NCBI RefSeq assembly: GCF_039634365.2
Contig: NZ_CP155079.2
Location: forward strand, 3,472,001 to 3,536,000
DNA length: 64,000 nt
Direction: 5' to 3'
Origin: Mucilaginibacter sp. PAMB04168
Lineage (GTDB): Bacteria > Bacteroidota > Bacteroidia > Sphingobacteriales > Sphingobacteriaceae
Shown here: in pieces, positions 1-9,057 of the stretch
How positions within the stretch are numbered: position 1 is the stretch's first letter
How the letters are laid out: each line of letters starts with the position of its first letter
Program-made: the position numbers and the translations under genes
Notes under the pieces: generated by a model
Told to the model about the DNA's origin: nothing
What the model saw: only the letters and a program-made list of their open reading frames with translations
Databases searched by the model: none

Positions 1-766
1 TGATCAGGGATACCAAAAAGAATTTGTTGAAGCTTTTCGTGGCTCAGACGGTGTTTTCTTAATGACGCCCAATATCGCCCCGCCGGCAACGCATGAATTT
101 GAATTAGGTAAGGAGTTGGCCGATGCCGCAGTTGAAGCGGGTGTACCTCGTATTATCTTCAGCAGCCTGGAGAATGTTGACCGTATTACAGCAGGTAAAA
201 TGTTTGCTCCTCATTTTACGGACAAAGCCAGAATCGAGGAGTATATCCGGACACTGCCAGTTATCAGCTCGTTCATTTACATGGCTTTCTTCTACACCAA
301 CCTGGTTGAATTTTACACGCCTAAAATGCAGGGTGATACGCTGGTATTCCCGATTTATTTACCTGAAGATTTCCGCGCACCATTCGTCGACCCGCTTACA
401 GCTACCGGACCGGCAGTTTTGGAATTATTATCCGACTCAGCCAAATATGCCGGTAAATCGCTGCCAGTGATAGGCGATATAATCTCACCCCGGGAAATGA
501 TCGAAACGTTTAACCAGGTCACCGGCAAGAGCGCTGTTTACAGTTCTGCATATACGCGCGATGAATTACTTCATCATTTCCCTGAATTTGGTTTGAACGA
601 ATTTTTAGTACGTGAGATTTTAGGCATGACAGCATATGCGGTTGACTGTGGTTATTTCAGTAAAGACCGTGACTGGTCATGGAGCCGGCAGATAAACCCG
701 GAAAGTTTGAGTTGGGAACAATTTTTGAGAACCACCGGTTGGCAGGGGCAAAAGCTTTCCTTTTAG
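1..766 (+). CDS. NmrA-like NAD(P)-binding protein, 5' end outside window
   Basis: The reading frame is open from base 2 and the 20 codons before the first ATG (position 62) read DQGYQKEFVEAFRGSDGVFL, which matches the usual 'FxGxDGVFLvTP' segment of the NmrA/atypical short-chain dehydrogenase family. The gene therefore starts upstream of the window and ATG 62 is internal. Seen: the conserved middle and C-terminal part, with SSLEN after strand 5, a 'DKARIEEYIR' helix and the I-Y-M-A-F-FYTN segment typical of NmrA proteins. NmrA-like proteins have a Rossmann fold that binds NAD(P) and act either as redox sensors or as quinone- or sugar-modifying reductases. The N-terminal GxxGxxG dinucleotide motif is outside the window, so reductase and sensor cannot be separated. 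It ends just before a strong terminator hairpin. Confidence 0.8.
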   Translation, partial: DQGYQKEFVEAFRGSDGVFLMTPNIAPPATHEFELGKELADAAVEAGVPRIIFSSLENVDRITAGKMFAPHFTDKARIEEYIRTLPVISSFIYMAFFYTNLVEFYTPKMQGDTLVFPIYLPEDFRAPFVDPLTATGPAVLELLSDSAKYAGKSLPVIGDIISPREMIETFNQVTGKSAVYSSAYTRDELLHHFPEFGLNEFLVREILGMTAYAVDCGYFSKDRDWSWSRQINPESLSWEQFLRTTGWQGQKLSF

Positions 767-779
767 GCCTGGTCGATAA

Positions 780-814
780 AGAAGCGTTTTACTATGTATT
801 AGTAAAACGCTTCT
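780..814 (+). terminator. Intrinsic terminator after the NmrA-like gene
   Basis: A perfect 14-bp inverted repeat (AGAAGCGTTTTACT paired with AGTAAAACGCTTCT) around a 7-nt loop begins 13 bases after the stop codon. It is followed by a short T-rich stretch. Being a symmetrical hairpin between convergent genes, it may also stop transcription from the minus-strand gene at 1009-1629. Confidence 0.8.
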
Positions 815-1008
815 TGTTATTAATCCTGAAAGATATTTCTTGCCATCATCTCTTTGTTGCTGATTCCTTACATTAAATATCTTCGTATTTCTGTTATATC
901 CATAATGAACCAACGCAGTAGAATGGTATCACATCCACCTAAACGCCTATTCCGTTACCAAGAAAGTATTGCCGGTCCTCAAAGTAAACCATTACAAAAT
1001 CCGAATAG

Positions 1009-1629
1009 CTAATGCTTCGTATTGGTTAAAAACCGTGCTTTGAAGGCATCTTCAGACATTAAATATGTTAGGTAGGTAAGTACATTGTGTTCGCATTCCG
1101 GCTTTGTTGGTTCCAAGCTGCGCATTACTAAGTTATTATTATTATCAGTTGATTCTACAGCTATCTTTTCATTCGTTCCGGTAAAATTAAACACAGGTAC
1201 AGGATTCTTTTGTGTTCCATAGTCCGAATCTGTAAGATCTTCTTTGTTAACATATACCAAGATTTCTTTTCCTTCCAATTTATCGGCCAGTGAAAAGGTA
1301 CGCTGCCGATTTATATCACATAGATAGATCTTAAAAAATTTCCTGCTTTTTTTATCATAGATAGAGATCAGCATAAGTTGGCCAGTAATCCCTTTAAAAC
1401 CTATTGGGTTAGCTCCCGCTCTGTAGCTGTCATATTCAACTTTTAATTGGTTAGTATAAGCAGTACTCATTTGTGGAACCACAATTTTGTATGGAATTAT
1501 TTGCTGCAGATAAACTTGCAAGTACTTAGCGCCATCGTTTTCACTAACCATAACCCTGTTGTAGATGAATACAAAAATTGGAAAAAGGACAAAAATGCCG
1601 ACCAACCATCCGATGGATTTTGAGCTCAT
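1009..1629 (-). CDS. Hypothetical membrane-anchored protein
   Basis: 206 aa, ATG start. Residues 7-25 form one hydrophobic segment (IGWLVGIFVLFPIFVFIYN), so it is an uncleaved N-terminal membrane anchor or a signal peptide. The rest is a soluble domain rich in beta-type sequence, containing an Asn-rich turn (TDNNNN near residue 165) and a hydrophilic C-terminal helix. I do not recognise the family. It lies on the same strand 378 bases downstream of the large helicase gene, but the spacing and the lack of a known partner protein in single-gene DUF4011-helicase systems give no firm reason to link them. Function unknown. Confidence 0.6.
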   Translation of the reverse strand: MSSKSIGWLVGIFVLFPIFVFIYNRVMVSENDGAKYLQVYLQQIIPYKIVVPQMSTAYTNQLKVEYDSYRAGANPIGFKGITGQLMLISIYDKKSRKFFKIYLCDINRQRTFSLADKLEGKEILVYVNKEDLTDSDYGTQKNPVPVFNFTGTNEKIAVESTDNNNNLVMRSLEPTKPECEHNVLTYLTYLMSEDAFKARFLTNTKH

Positions 1630-2007
1630 TATTTTAAAGAAGTGATAAAATTAACGTCATTGATCTATAAGTTCTGTTCATATGGTCGGTGGTATATTAA
1701 GTTAGCAAAATCCAAGTGCATACGCCTGGTAGCCACAACAGATCAAAGTCAGACCAGTTCATTCAATATTTAGCCTTTAGCTATTGGTTAAGACAATTAA
1801 GTCTGATATATCGGCAGACCATTTTGCCTTAAGTATATGTTTAGGAGTCTCAAAAATGAGATGAACTTGAAATTTTGAACTGCAGGCATAACTAAACAAT
1901 TACTGGAACCGCTTTAATAAGACTTTAAGAACCCCTATTTAAAACAACTGAAAAAAGGCCGATTCGGATGGACCATTCTTTCCTTATTACGGGTAAAAAA
2001 AACGTTA
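1630..2007. other. Intergenic region without recognised gene
   Basis: 378 bases between the end of the helicase gene and the start of the small membrane protein, AT-rich and full of stops. It must hold the helicase transcript end and probably a promoter for the 1009-1629 gene, but I see no clear hairpin with a T-tract and no conserved coding remnant. Confidence 0.5.
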
Positions 2008-5000
2008 TTACGATGCCCGCCAGACAACACGTTCTCCTTGAACGATCGCAAAGCCCAGCTCAACAGCCTGATTGATCCCCGCATTCATCACATTTTCTAC
2101 ATTGCTGCCTATACGCGCGTAACCGAATAGTTTTGCCGTTTCTCTCACAAGGTCTTCCCTATTTAAACTGATCTGGTTTTGTAAAATCAGTTTGACACCG
2201 TTGGCTACTTCTTGGGGCGGCAGGTCACCGGCATCTCTCTTTTGCGCTTCATTTACCGCCACGCGGTACTGTTTGTAATCAGCAGGATTCTGATCTTTTT
2301 TCCAAAAGAAGGCATTATAGGTGCAAGGAATCGGCGTCATGCCCAATTGTTCAAATAAAAGATCGAGATGAGCAGCAATCCTAGTTCCCATGCGGGTGAT
2401 GCCCCAGGCCGCAAGCACCCTTTTGCTCAACAACGATTTGCTGATCGGCGCCTCAATTTCCAGAACATTAAAGATCTGCGTTTTCAACTTTCCTCTATTT
2501 TGAGGTAGCAGGATATCCTCATTCGAGCTGGTCAGCACAATTTCAATTGGGCAAATTTCGTACGCAACACCTGCAGTAACCGGGGGCTCCGATGCCCATT
2601 CCCTTTGAACCGGCGGTTGATAGGTCCGGTTCAATACGATTGGGGCTTCTTGTACAACGGCTTTAGGAACTTCTGCGGTGGGTAGGGACACTTTATTTTC
2701 TTCAGCATGCTGAATGGCTGTAACAATGCCGTCTATTACCAGATCCGGCTTTTCCCACCAGGCTGTTGCATATATCTTATGCATATTCCAGCCCAGCATT
2801 TTCAATACATCGACCTGAACGATCTCCCGGTCACGCGATGTTTTGGCATTATAGTAATTAACGCCATCGGTCATGATCCCTAAAATATAGCCTGAAGGAT
2901 TGTCCTTATCCACTACGCCGATATCGATTTTATAAGCAGAGCAACCGATATGTGTGTGCACGTTGTACCCTTTTTCGCGCAGTACTTTAGCAATAAGGCT
3001 TTCGAAAGAATCACCGGGATCATTTTCGGGGCTTGTCCTGATGGGCAATGCCGTCTTCCCTTTTTCGGCATAAGCCAGGAATGCTTTTAGTCCGGCCACC
3101 CCTTCTGATCCTGTGCGGTTCAAGTTGATCTGGTCTGCTTGTAAAGTAGAAAAGACCTTCATTTCGTAACGAGCCCGCGACACGGCAACATTTAACCTGC
3201 GCCAGCCACCTTCCCGGTTGATCGGTCCGAAATTAAGGCTCACTTTGCTCTGCTCATCCGGCCCGTAACCAATGGAGAACAGGATGATGTCTCTTTCATC
3301 TCCCTGTACATTCTCCAAGTTTTTTATAAATAGCGGTTCATCACGTTCCAAAGCAATTTTTTCCAGATCCGGCCGCAACTTGAAAACATCATTTAACAGG
3401 TCATCCACCAGCACTTGCTGTACGGAACTGAAGGTAATTATACCAATACTTCGTTTCGCCAATTCAGGGTCAGACAGCCGGTGTACCACTTCATCTACAA
3501 TCGCTTTAGCTTCAAACCTATTTTGCCTTGACTTACCCTTATCATAAAAGCCGGGCACGTGCACGAACTGCACTTTACTTACAATATCATCTGTGGATGG
3601 AAAGGTAAGTAATTTGTTCTCATAATATTTGGCATTACTGAACGCGATAAGGCTTTCATGCTTACTGCGATAATGCCATAATAAATGATGTGATGGCATG
3701 GATAGCGCCAAACAATCATCCAGTATGCTTTCCAGGTCTTCCTTGTCAATATTTTCTTCGTCCACATTATTGGTTGCGAAAAAACTGGTGGGCGGCATTT
3801 GCTTAGGATCTCCAACAACGATCACACTAGTGCCCCTGGCTATGGCGCCAACGGCTTCGCAAGTCGGCATTTGGGAGGCTTCGTCAAACACTACCAGATC
3901 AAACTTGGCGCTGTTAGCATCAAAGTATTGCGCCACAGAGATCGGACTCATGAGCATGCAAGGTGTTAAACGCTGCAAAAGATTGGGAATGGCATCAAAT
4001 ATCTTGCGGATAGACATGGCACGTCCGTTATTCCTGATATTGCGTTGCAGCATCCCGATCTCTGAACTTTGAGATGCCTCTTGTGTGAATGATGGAATTC
4101 TTGAAGCAAGTCGGGCGTATAGCTCCTGCTTGGTCAGCTCTTCAAAATCCTTGCTGATCTCGCGAAAACGACGGACCTTCTCGTCGAACAGGCTGCCGTT
4201 GAAGGTTGCCAGTTGTGCATTTCTTTCAATGATATATTCAGCGGCAGAACGGTAGAACCCTTTCTCGAACTGTCGTGTAAGGTCTCCGGTCTGCACTTTT
4301 CCGCTTTCATAAGCGGCCACCAACGACTCCAATCCGTTTGTCAAGGCTTTCTGCCGGGCTGTCAGCCAATTGAACCAATCTTTCAAGGAGTCGATATGTG
4401 CTAACCATTCGGATGCCGCAGCAAAAAGCATTTTTTTCCAATCCGTACCCTGCTCTTCCGGAGTGCTCAAGTTGATCCCCAATAGCGAGGCAAGCCTGTC
4501 CTGTAGCTGTAAGAGGGTTCGGTTGGAACTTACATAAGCTTGCAGCAGCTTGTAATGGCCGGAAATAAAGGCCTGGCTCCCTTCTGCAAACTCATCTGCT
4601 AATTGCAGCCGCCAGCCTCTTAAACCGGCTGAGCCGATGATCGTGCCTGCTGCCCTGTTCAATTGAATAACCTGTTCACAGGCTTTGATCACCCTGTCCC
4701 AATCAGCATCTCCACTACGCCAGAGGTGTCCTATTACCGGAGGCAACCATTCTGCTTTGGCCAATATTTCCTGCTCGTCTTGATACTGGATAATCTGCTG
4801 CAGGGCTCCCGGTACACCATCTTTTTCGATTCCGCCGGATAACGACAGGCGGTTCACATCCTTCAACAAAGCCCTTTGCTTAAACCAGCGTGGTAAAAAC
4901 CACTGCCCCGAGGCGATGTTCCAGTCCGCAAGCGTACCGGACGCCGGGTAAGTCAAGCTTTCTTTTTGAAAACGGCTTAATAAATCTGCACGGATATTAT

Positions 5001-7863
5001 CTCGCTTACGCCCATGTGCAGCTATCTCCACCACCCTGGCCATTGTCTGCTCCAAAGAATCTGTGCGCAGCATCGAAGCCGGCAGATCTTCCATTTGCTG
5101 GAAAACTTCCGCTAAAACCGCCAGCGCCGTTTCCTGCTCTCTTGTTCTGACCAACTGCCCAACCTTCAGTACCTCGCTCACCTTCTGCGTTTGCTCAGCA
5201 GAATTGTTTAATTGCGCTAACAAATCTTCAAGAACCACCTTTATATCCTGTTTGAGCTGAAGATTATATTGTGCGATCCGGGTCGCCTGCCAGGGGTGGC
5301 CGTAAGGATGCCCGATCAATTGACCGGCAGCTTGTAATTCTTGTACGGCATCTCTCCAAACCGTTAGCTGTTGCGCAGTTAATGCCTGCAACGAATCTGC
5401 CGAGAAATTGACCAGGTCGGGGCTTTGCGGCAAGCGGCTGTACCTGGTAAATAACTCAAACAGCGAAAATCCGAAAGGATATTTTTCATGCAATGCGGTC
5501 ACGTAAACGTTGAGCTCGTTACGTAAATTGAGTAAGCGCTCAGCCTCAGCCTGGTAGATTTCAGGCGGTTCTCTCCGGATCACTTCTGTAGCGGCTTTCA
5601 GCTGTTCCAGTACGGCAGATTTTTTCGATTTATTGGAATGCAGTTCCAGGCAAAAAGGACCGATACCGATAGATTCCAGCCTGCTCTCCACCACATCCAG
5701 GGCCGCTTTTTTAGCGGCCACGAATAACACTCGTTTACCTGAATACAAGGCGTTGGCGATGATATTGGTAATGGTTTGTGATTTGCCTGTTCCCGGAGGG
5801 CCATGCAGTACAAAGCTTCTTCCCTCTCCCGAACTGACTATAGCCTGTAATTGGGATGAGTCTGAACTGATAGGCAGGGAAACAGCCCCCGGATGCAATT
5901 GGTCGTCGGCTATAGATGCAGCATCTGCTTCAGCATCCGGCTGCCATTCCAATTTACCCGAGATAAGGCTTGCTACTACCTTATTTCGAGCCAGCTTATC
6001 TGCGTTATTATGAATATCGTTCCATAAAATAAATTTGCTAAAAGAAAAAGTGCCCAATAGGGCCTGCTCTTCCACGTCCCATCTTGATCTGGTCATGATA
6101 GCCTGGCGAATGATATTGAAAACGCGCTTGACATCTATCCCGCTTTCGTCTTTAGGCAATGTTTCTAAACCACCGATCGTGATTCCAAAATCCTGCCTGA
6201 TCATTTCCAGCAGGGTAATGTTCATAATTGTTTCCTCTTCCCGACTCCTGATCACATAGCCCTTTTGCGCCGATTTACGTACGATCTCTACAGGCAGCAA
6301 TAAGATGGGTGCATACCTGGGGCGTTCGCTAAGGTCGGTTTCAAACCATTTTAGCAAACCCAAACCAACATAGAGTGTATTAGCGCCATTCTCTTCCAGA
6401 GATAGACGGGAAGACCGGTACAGACTGGTGAGGCTGTAATCAAGTTCAAGATCAGACAAATAAGTTCTCAGCCGCCGTTGTGACAGTTCATTTTTAACCA
6501 GGTCGGCAATGGGGTCTGATTGATGTAAGGCTTCATATACCCCGGTATCCCGTGGATTGTTACTCCAGTCAGTGGGCTTGGCCAGCACCTGGAACTCGGT
6601 ACCATCTGCAAGCGCATCTTCCAGCTTACCCGCATTAATGGTGATGAACTGGATCACACTCTTAGTAATTCTTACATTCAACAAGCTATTGCGAAGGGTG
6701 AGGTCAAGCAACTTCCTCTCCCAAAGCCTTTGCTTGGAAACAGCTATCTTATCAGCATGGATCAGCTTTTCGCCGATAAAGATATCCTCCGGCAAGGCTG
6801 TTTCTTTGGTCAGCCTCGCTTCTTCAACGATCTCCCAACCAGCGGGCGTGGGAATTCGAAGCGGCAGCGGGCGGATGGAACTGAACCGGGCCCGTTTTAC
6901 ATCCAGGAAAAGAATGAAGTCTTCGGTCCTCATCATTTTTTGATCGGCCGATCGTACAGCATCATCAAACGAAGCATGGTTACCTGCATTCATACTGGTT
7001 GCTTCCAGAATTACAATATCGTTGATGCCATCTGCCGTGCGCTTGGTGATCAAGGATGGGTCATCATTAACGGTATCTGCAAACGACTCGTCGATGAGCC
7101 AGCCACCTACAAAGGCATGCCCCTTGATGATGATGATCAGGGGATGAATGCCTACCGCTTCCAAACAGGCTGCGTAAAGCAAAGACAGATCCAGGCAGTT
7201 CGCCAATCTGTTATGGAAAATATTATCGGCCAGCCTGATGCGCTGGCCACTTTCTTCAAAACTTGCCGGCACGGTACAATACACGAGGTCCATTGCGACT
7301 ATGGCTTCAAATATAGCAGCCATCTGTTTCCTGACACGGTTTGGATTACGGCTTTGATACTCATCGAACGATGGGCTGCCCGTCCACGTTTTCAATAATT
7401 CCGAAGCATTTTTAATGATCTTGACGATCTCAGGATGATTAGGCGTAATAAAGGCCGCCAACATTTCCGGCAGGACAGCAACACCGTTCCATTGATCATA
7501 GGCCAGAAGCTCTATGCGGTAATGTTCCCGAAAGATCACATCGTTACCTGCAGTTACGGTCAGTATAAACTTGCCTGAAACGCGTTCGGTTAGTTCGGCA
7601 AGGTATTTCGACGAAATGTGGATGGGAATATTCTTGAAGACCTGCTCTTCCCCATTGTGCAAAATACTGATATCACCATTCCAAATGGCCGCGAAATCAG
7701 GTTCCGATTCAATATTTAACTTTACATTTTCCCAATGTAGTCCAGAATTATTTTTGATAGTTAAACTGCGGATAACCGGGACATGGTTTTGCTGGAAAGC
7801 AAAATTGATGGCGGGAGAATGATCGAGAACTATTTCGGGTTTAGGATGGCTGGTTGTATTCAT
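2008..7863 (-). CDS. DUF4011/SF1 helicase with Vsr-like nuclease and DUF3320 domains
   Basis: 1951 aa, ATG start. Order of parts: N-terminal beta-rich domain (1-110); transglutaminase-like segment with C223 in NCLDLSLLYAA and H249 in GHAFVGGWL; DUF4011 (RLWERKLLDLTLRNSLLNVR, near 375); split superfamily-1 helicase with Walker A GPPGTGKS at about 687-694, a long insertion, Walker B VVFDEASQMP near 1323, and motif VI LNVAVSRAR near 1553; a Vsr/MTES_1575-type PD-(D/E)xK domain (about 1615-1705; YKIDIGVVD, DG, SRDRE, LGW); and a DUF3320 C-terminus. This is the usual length and order for the family. Large DUF4011-helicase-Vsr proteins were described as single-gene anti-phage systems (the hhe type of Gao et al. 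2020), so a defence role is the best inference. It has no methyltransferase neighbour. In the nuclease domain the usual I-E-C-D-G reads I-M-T-D-G and the usual Y-H reads Y-Y, so cleavage activity is uncertain. Confidence 0.9.
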   Translation of the reverse strand: MNTTSHPKPEIVLDHSPAINFAFQQNHVPVIRSLTIKNNSGLHWENVKLNIESEPDFAAIWNGDISILHNGEEQVFKNIPIHISSKYLAELTERVSGKFILTVTAGNDVIFREHYRIELLAYDQWNGVAVLPEMLAAFITPNHPEIVKIIKNASELLKTWTGSPSFDEYQSRNPNRVRKQMAAIFEAIVAMDLVYCTVPASFEESGQRIRLADNIFHNRLANCLDLSLLYAACLEAVGIHPLIIIIKGHAFVGGWLIDESFADTVNDDPSLITKRTADGINDIVILEATSMNAGNHASFDDAVRSADQKMMRTEDFILFLDVKRARFSSIRPLPLRIPTPAGWEIVEEARLTKETALPEDIFIGEKLIHADKIAVSKQRLWERKLLDLTLRNSLLNVRITKSVIQFITINAGKLEDALADGTEFQVLAKPTDWSNNPRDTGVYEALHQSDPIADLVKNELSQRRLRTYLSDLELDYSLTSLYRSSRLSLEENGANTLYVGLGLLKWFETDLSERPRYAPILLLPVEIVRKSAQKGYVIRSREEETIMNITLLEMIRQDFGITIGGLETLPKDESGIDVKRVFNIIRQAIMTRSRWDVEEQALLGTFSFSKFILWNDIHNNADKLARNKVVASLISGKLEWQPDAEADAASIADDQLHPGAVSLPISSDSSQLQAIVSSGEGRSFVLHGPPGTGKSQTITNIIANALYSGKRVLFVAAKKAALDVVESRLESIGIGPFCLELHSNKSKKSAVLEQLKAATEVIRREPPEIYQAEAERLLNLRNELNVYVTALHEKYPFGFSLFELFTRYSRLPQSPDLVNFSADSLQALTAQQLTVWRDAVQELQAAGQLIGHPYGHPWQATRIAQYNLQLKQDIKVVLEDLLAQLNNSAEQTQKVSEVLKVGQLVRTREQETALAVLAEVFQQMEDLPASMLRTDSLEQTMARVVEIAAHGRKRDNIRADLLSRFQKESLTYPASGTLADWNIASGQWFLPRWFKQRALLKDVNRLSLSGGIEKDGVPGALQQIIQYQDEQEILAKAEWLPPVIGHLWRSGDADWDRVIKACEQVIQLNRAAGTIIGSAGLRGWRLQLADEFAEGSQAFISGHYKLLQAYVSSNRTLLQLQDRLASLLGINLSTPEEQGTDWKKMLFAAASEWLAHIDSLKDWFNWLTARQKALTNGLESLVAAYESGKVQTGDLTRQFEKGFYRSAAEYIIERNAQLATFNGSLFDEKVRRFREISKDFEELTKQELYARLASRIPSFTQEASQSSEIGMLQRNIRNNGRAMSIRKIFDAIPNLLQRLTPCMLMSPISVAQYFDANSAKFDLVVFDEASQMPTCEAVGAIARGTSVIVVGDPKQMPPTSFFATNNVDEENIDKEDLESILDDCLALSMPSHHLLWHYRSKHESLIAFSNAKYYENKLLTFPSTDDIVSKVQFVHVPGFYDKGKSRQNRFEAKAIVDEVVHRLSDPELAKRSIGIITFSSVQQVLVDDLLNDVFKLRPDLEKIALERDEPLFIKNLENVQGDERDIILFSIGYGPDEQSKVSLNFGPINREGGWRRLNVAVSRARYEMKVFSTLQADQINLNRTGSEGVAGLKAFLAYAEKGKTALPIRTSPENDPGDSFESLIAKVLREKGYNVHTHIGCSAYKIDIGVVDKDNPSGYILGIMTDGVNYYNAKTSRDREIVQVDVLKMLGWNMHKIYATAWWEKPDLVIDGIVTAIQHAEENKVSLPTAEVPKAVVQEAPIVLNRTYQPPVQREWASEPPVTAGVAYEICPIEIVLTSSNEDILLPQNRGKLKTQIFNVLEIEAPISKSLLSKRVLAAWGITRMGTRIAAHLDLLFEQLGMTPIPCTYNAFFWKKDQNPADYKQYRVAVNEAQKRDAGDLPPQEVANGVKLILQNQISLNREDLVRETAKLFGYARIGSNVENVMNAGINQAVELGFAIVQGERVVWRAS

Positions 7864-7938
7864 ACAGGCTGTTAATATAAAAAAAACCTGTTAGTATCAA
7901 CCCGTTAATTCTTACTTTAACGTCGTAAACCCAAACCA
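7864..7938. promoter_or_regulatory. Divergent promoter region
   Basis: 75 AT-rich bases separate the start codons of the helicase gene (minus strand) and the ion-channel gene (plus strand), so both promoters must lie here or overlap the genes. On the plus strand TACTTTAA is a weak match to the Bacteroidota -7 consensus TAnnTTTG about 25 bases before the channel ATG. No clear operator is visible. Confidence 0.45.
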
Positions 7939-8586
7939 ATGTTCACCGCTTCAAACAAAAACAACCAGCTTGGTCCACTGAATTTGATCGTATTTGTCCT
8001 GTCCGTTTACGTTTTGCTGGCTATTCTGACGGATACCATCTTTAAACTCCCTGAAGAAACCTCCATTCTACTGACCTACATTGATAATGTGATATGTGTG
8101 TTTTTCTTCGCTGAATTTTGTATTCGCTTTTATCGTGCTGAAAACAAAGTTGTTTTTATGAAATGGGGTTGGATTGATCTTATATCCAGTATTCCTGCAG
8201 TGAGTTACCTAAGGGCAGGCAGGGTACTGAGACTGATACGGCTCCTGCGCCTGATCAGGGCGTTTCGCTCCACCCAGATGTTCGTTAAACACGTATTCAG
8301 AAACAAGGCCAAGGGTGCATTCACATCCGTAGCTATTCTTGCAGTATTACTCATTATATTTTCGTCGATAGCGATCTTGCAAGTCGAAAAGGACCCCGCA
8401 AGCATTATCAAATCCGCTGAAGATGCGATATGGTGGTCTTATGTGACAATAACTACGGTGGGATATGGTGATAAGTTCCCGGTAACCACGGAAGGTCGGA
8501 TCATTGCGGCGGTATTAATGACAGCAGGGGTAGGTCTCTTCGGTACATTCACCGTTTATATAGCAAGTTGGTTCGTTGAAAAGTAG
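7939..8586 (+). CDS. Voltage-gated-type potassium channel, 6 TM
   Basis: 215 aa, ATG start. Hydrophobic segments S1-S3 fall at about 14-32, 45-63 and 76-90. An S4-like helix with regularly spaced arginines (LRAGRVLRLIRLLRLIRAFR, 91-110) follows, then S5 (about 127-147), a pore helix and the K+ selectivity filter TVGYGD at 173-178, and S6 (188-212). This is the standard KvAP/Kch-type ion_trans architecture without a cytoplasmic RCK/TrkA domain. It should form a tetrameric K+ channel in the inner membrane; whether it is voltage-gated cannot be told, although the S4 arginines are kept. It is divergently transcribed from the helicase-nuclease gene with only 75 bases between, so shared control is possible but unproven. 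Confidence 0.9.
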   Translation: MFTASNKNNQLGPLNLIVFVLSVYVLLAILTDTIFKLPEETSILLTYIDNVICVFFFAEFCIRFYRAENKVVFMKWGWIDLISSIPAVSYLRAGRVLRLIRLLRLIRAFRSTQMFVKHVFRNKAKGAFTSVAILAVLLIIFSSIAILQVEKDPASIIKSAEDAIWWSYVTITTVGYGDKFPVTTEGRIIAAVLMTAGVGLFGTFTVYIASWFVEK

Positions 8587-8659
8587 CACCTTCCGCCGGA
8601 TTTCGGCAGGTAGATAGATACACTTAATACTTGCGTCCTATACCTTCTTTATATTTATT

Positions 8660-8950
8660 TTAAACTTCCTGAAGAGTGTACCTAGATAGACTTATAAAAA
8701 GGTGCAATTGTGTTTCTAAATTTAACCTCTGATTTATATTATTCTGCTTGTAATAAAAAATGCTGCCGACCTTGGTAAACCGTAATTTACCACTCACCCG
8801 TAGCGCCTGAAGCGTGTTTGGTGAAACATTGAGCATCCTTCCAGCCTGACAGCTTCTTAGCTATTCATTCTTACTCTATTCTTTATTGCTTAAGATAACT
8901 GTGATTTCCCTGATCAGATCTTCCTTAAAAATCTAAAGGTCTCCCTTCAT
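8660..8950 (-). pseudogene. Decayed HTH_17 (excisionase-type) DNA-binding gene
   Basis: Read from ATG 8950, one continuous frame gives MKGDL-stop-IFKEDLIREITVILSNKE-stop-SKNE-stop-LRSCQ, then AGRMLNVSPNTLQALRVSGK, LRFTKVGSIFYYK and QNNINQRLN. The last parts are a clear HTH_17 domain of the kind found in small regulators of Bacteroidota mobile elements (usual pattern: KEWLxSxEVxxLLxISPGTLQxLRxxGxLxxTKxGxxxYY). All three interruptions are TAG codons (codons 6, 25 and 30) and the frame is otherwise intact. The first could be a Gln CAG to TAG change, and the third probably replaces a Trp (TGG). The gene is inactive, and it sits 80 bases from a tRNA-like attachment remnant. Confidence 0.75.
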
Positions 8951-8978
8951 TATAATACGAGCAACCCTGGAAACGAAA

Positions 8979-9009
8979 AAATCCTGTAATTTATTGAATT
9001 ACAGGATTT
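8979..9009 (-). terminator. Intrinsic terminator of a lost tRNA gene
   Basis: Perfect 13-bp inverted repeat AAATCCTGTAATT / AATTACAGGATTT with a 5-nt loop. On the minus strand it is followed by a run of six T, and it begins 23 bases after the CCA end of the tRNA-like sequence at 9032-9057. Position and orientation fit the natural terminator of a tRNA gene on the minus strand. Confidence 0.65.
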
Positions 9010-9031
9010 AGATGTGTTTTGATGATCAACT

Positions 9032-9057
9032 TGGCGGTGAGGGAGGGAAATGAACCC
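9032..9057 (-). other. tRNA-Ser-like 3' end fragment, probable attachment-site remnant
   Basis: On the minus strand this reads GGGTTCATTTCCCTCCC then TCACCGCCA. It equals a typical Bacteroidota tRNA-Ser 3' end (T-arm GAGGG-TTCGAAT-CCCTC, acceptor CCTCACC, discriminator G, CCA) except for three loop bases (GAA replaced by ATT). No tRNA body lies upstream on that strand (bases 9058-9150 have no D or anticodon arm). An element that integrates into a tRNA 3' end leaves exactly such a displaced 3' fragment together with the old terminator. Inference: an attR-type scar. Confidence 0.55.

Noticed and set aside
6730..7398. 222-codon plus-strand frame inside the helicase gene
   Set aside because: It is antisense to a well-conserved domain (transglutaminase-like segment and its surroundings) and shows no family signature; a shadow of codon use on the other strand.
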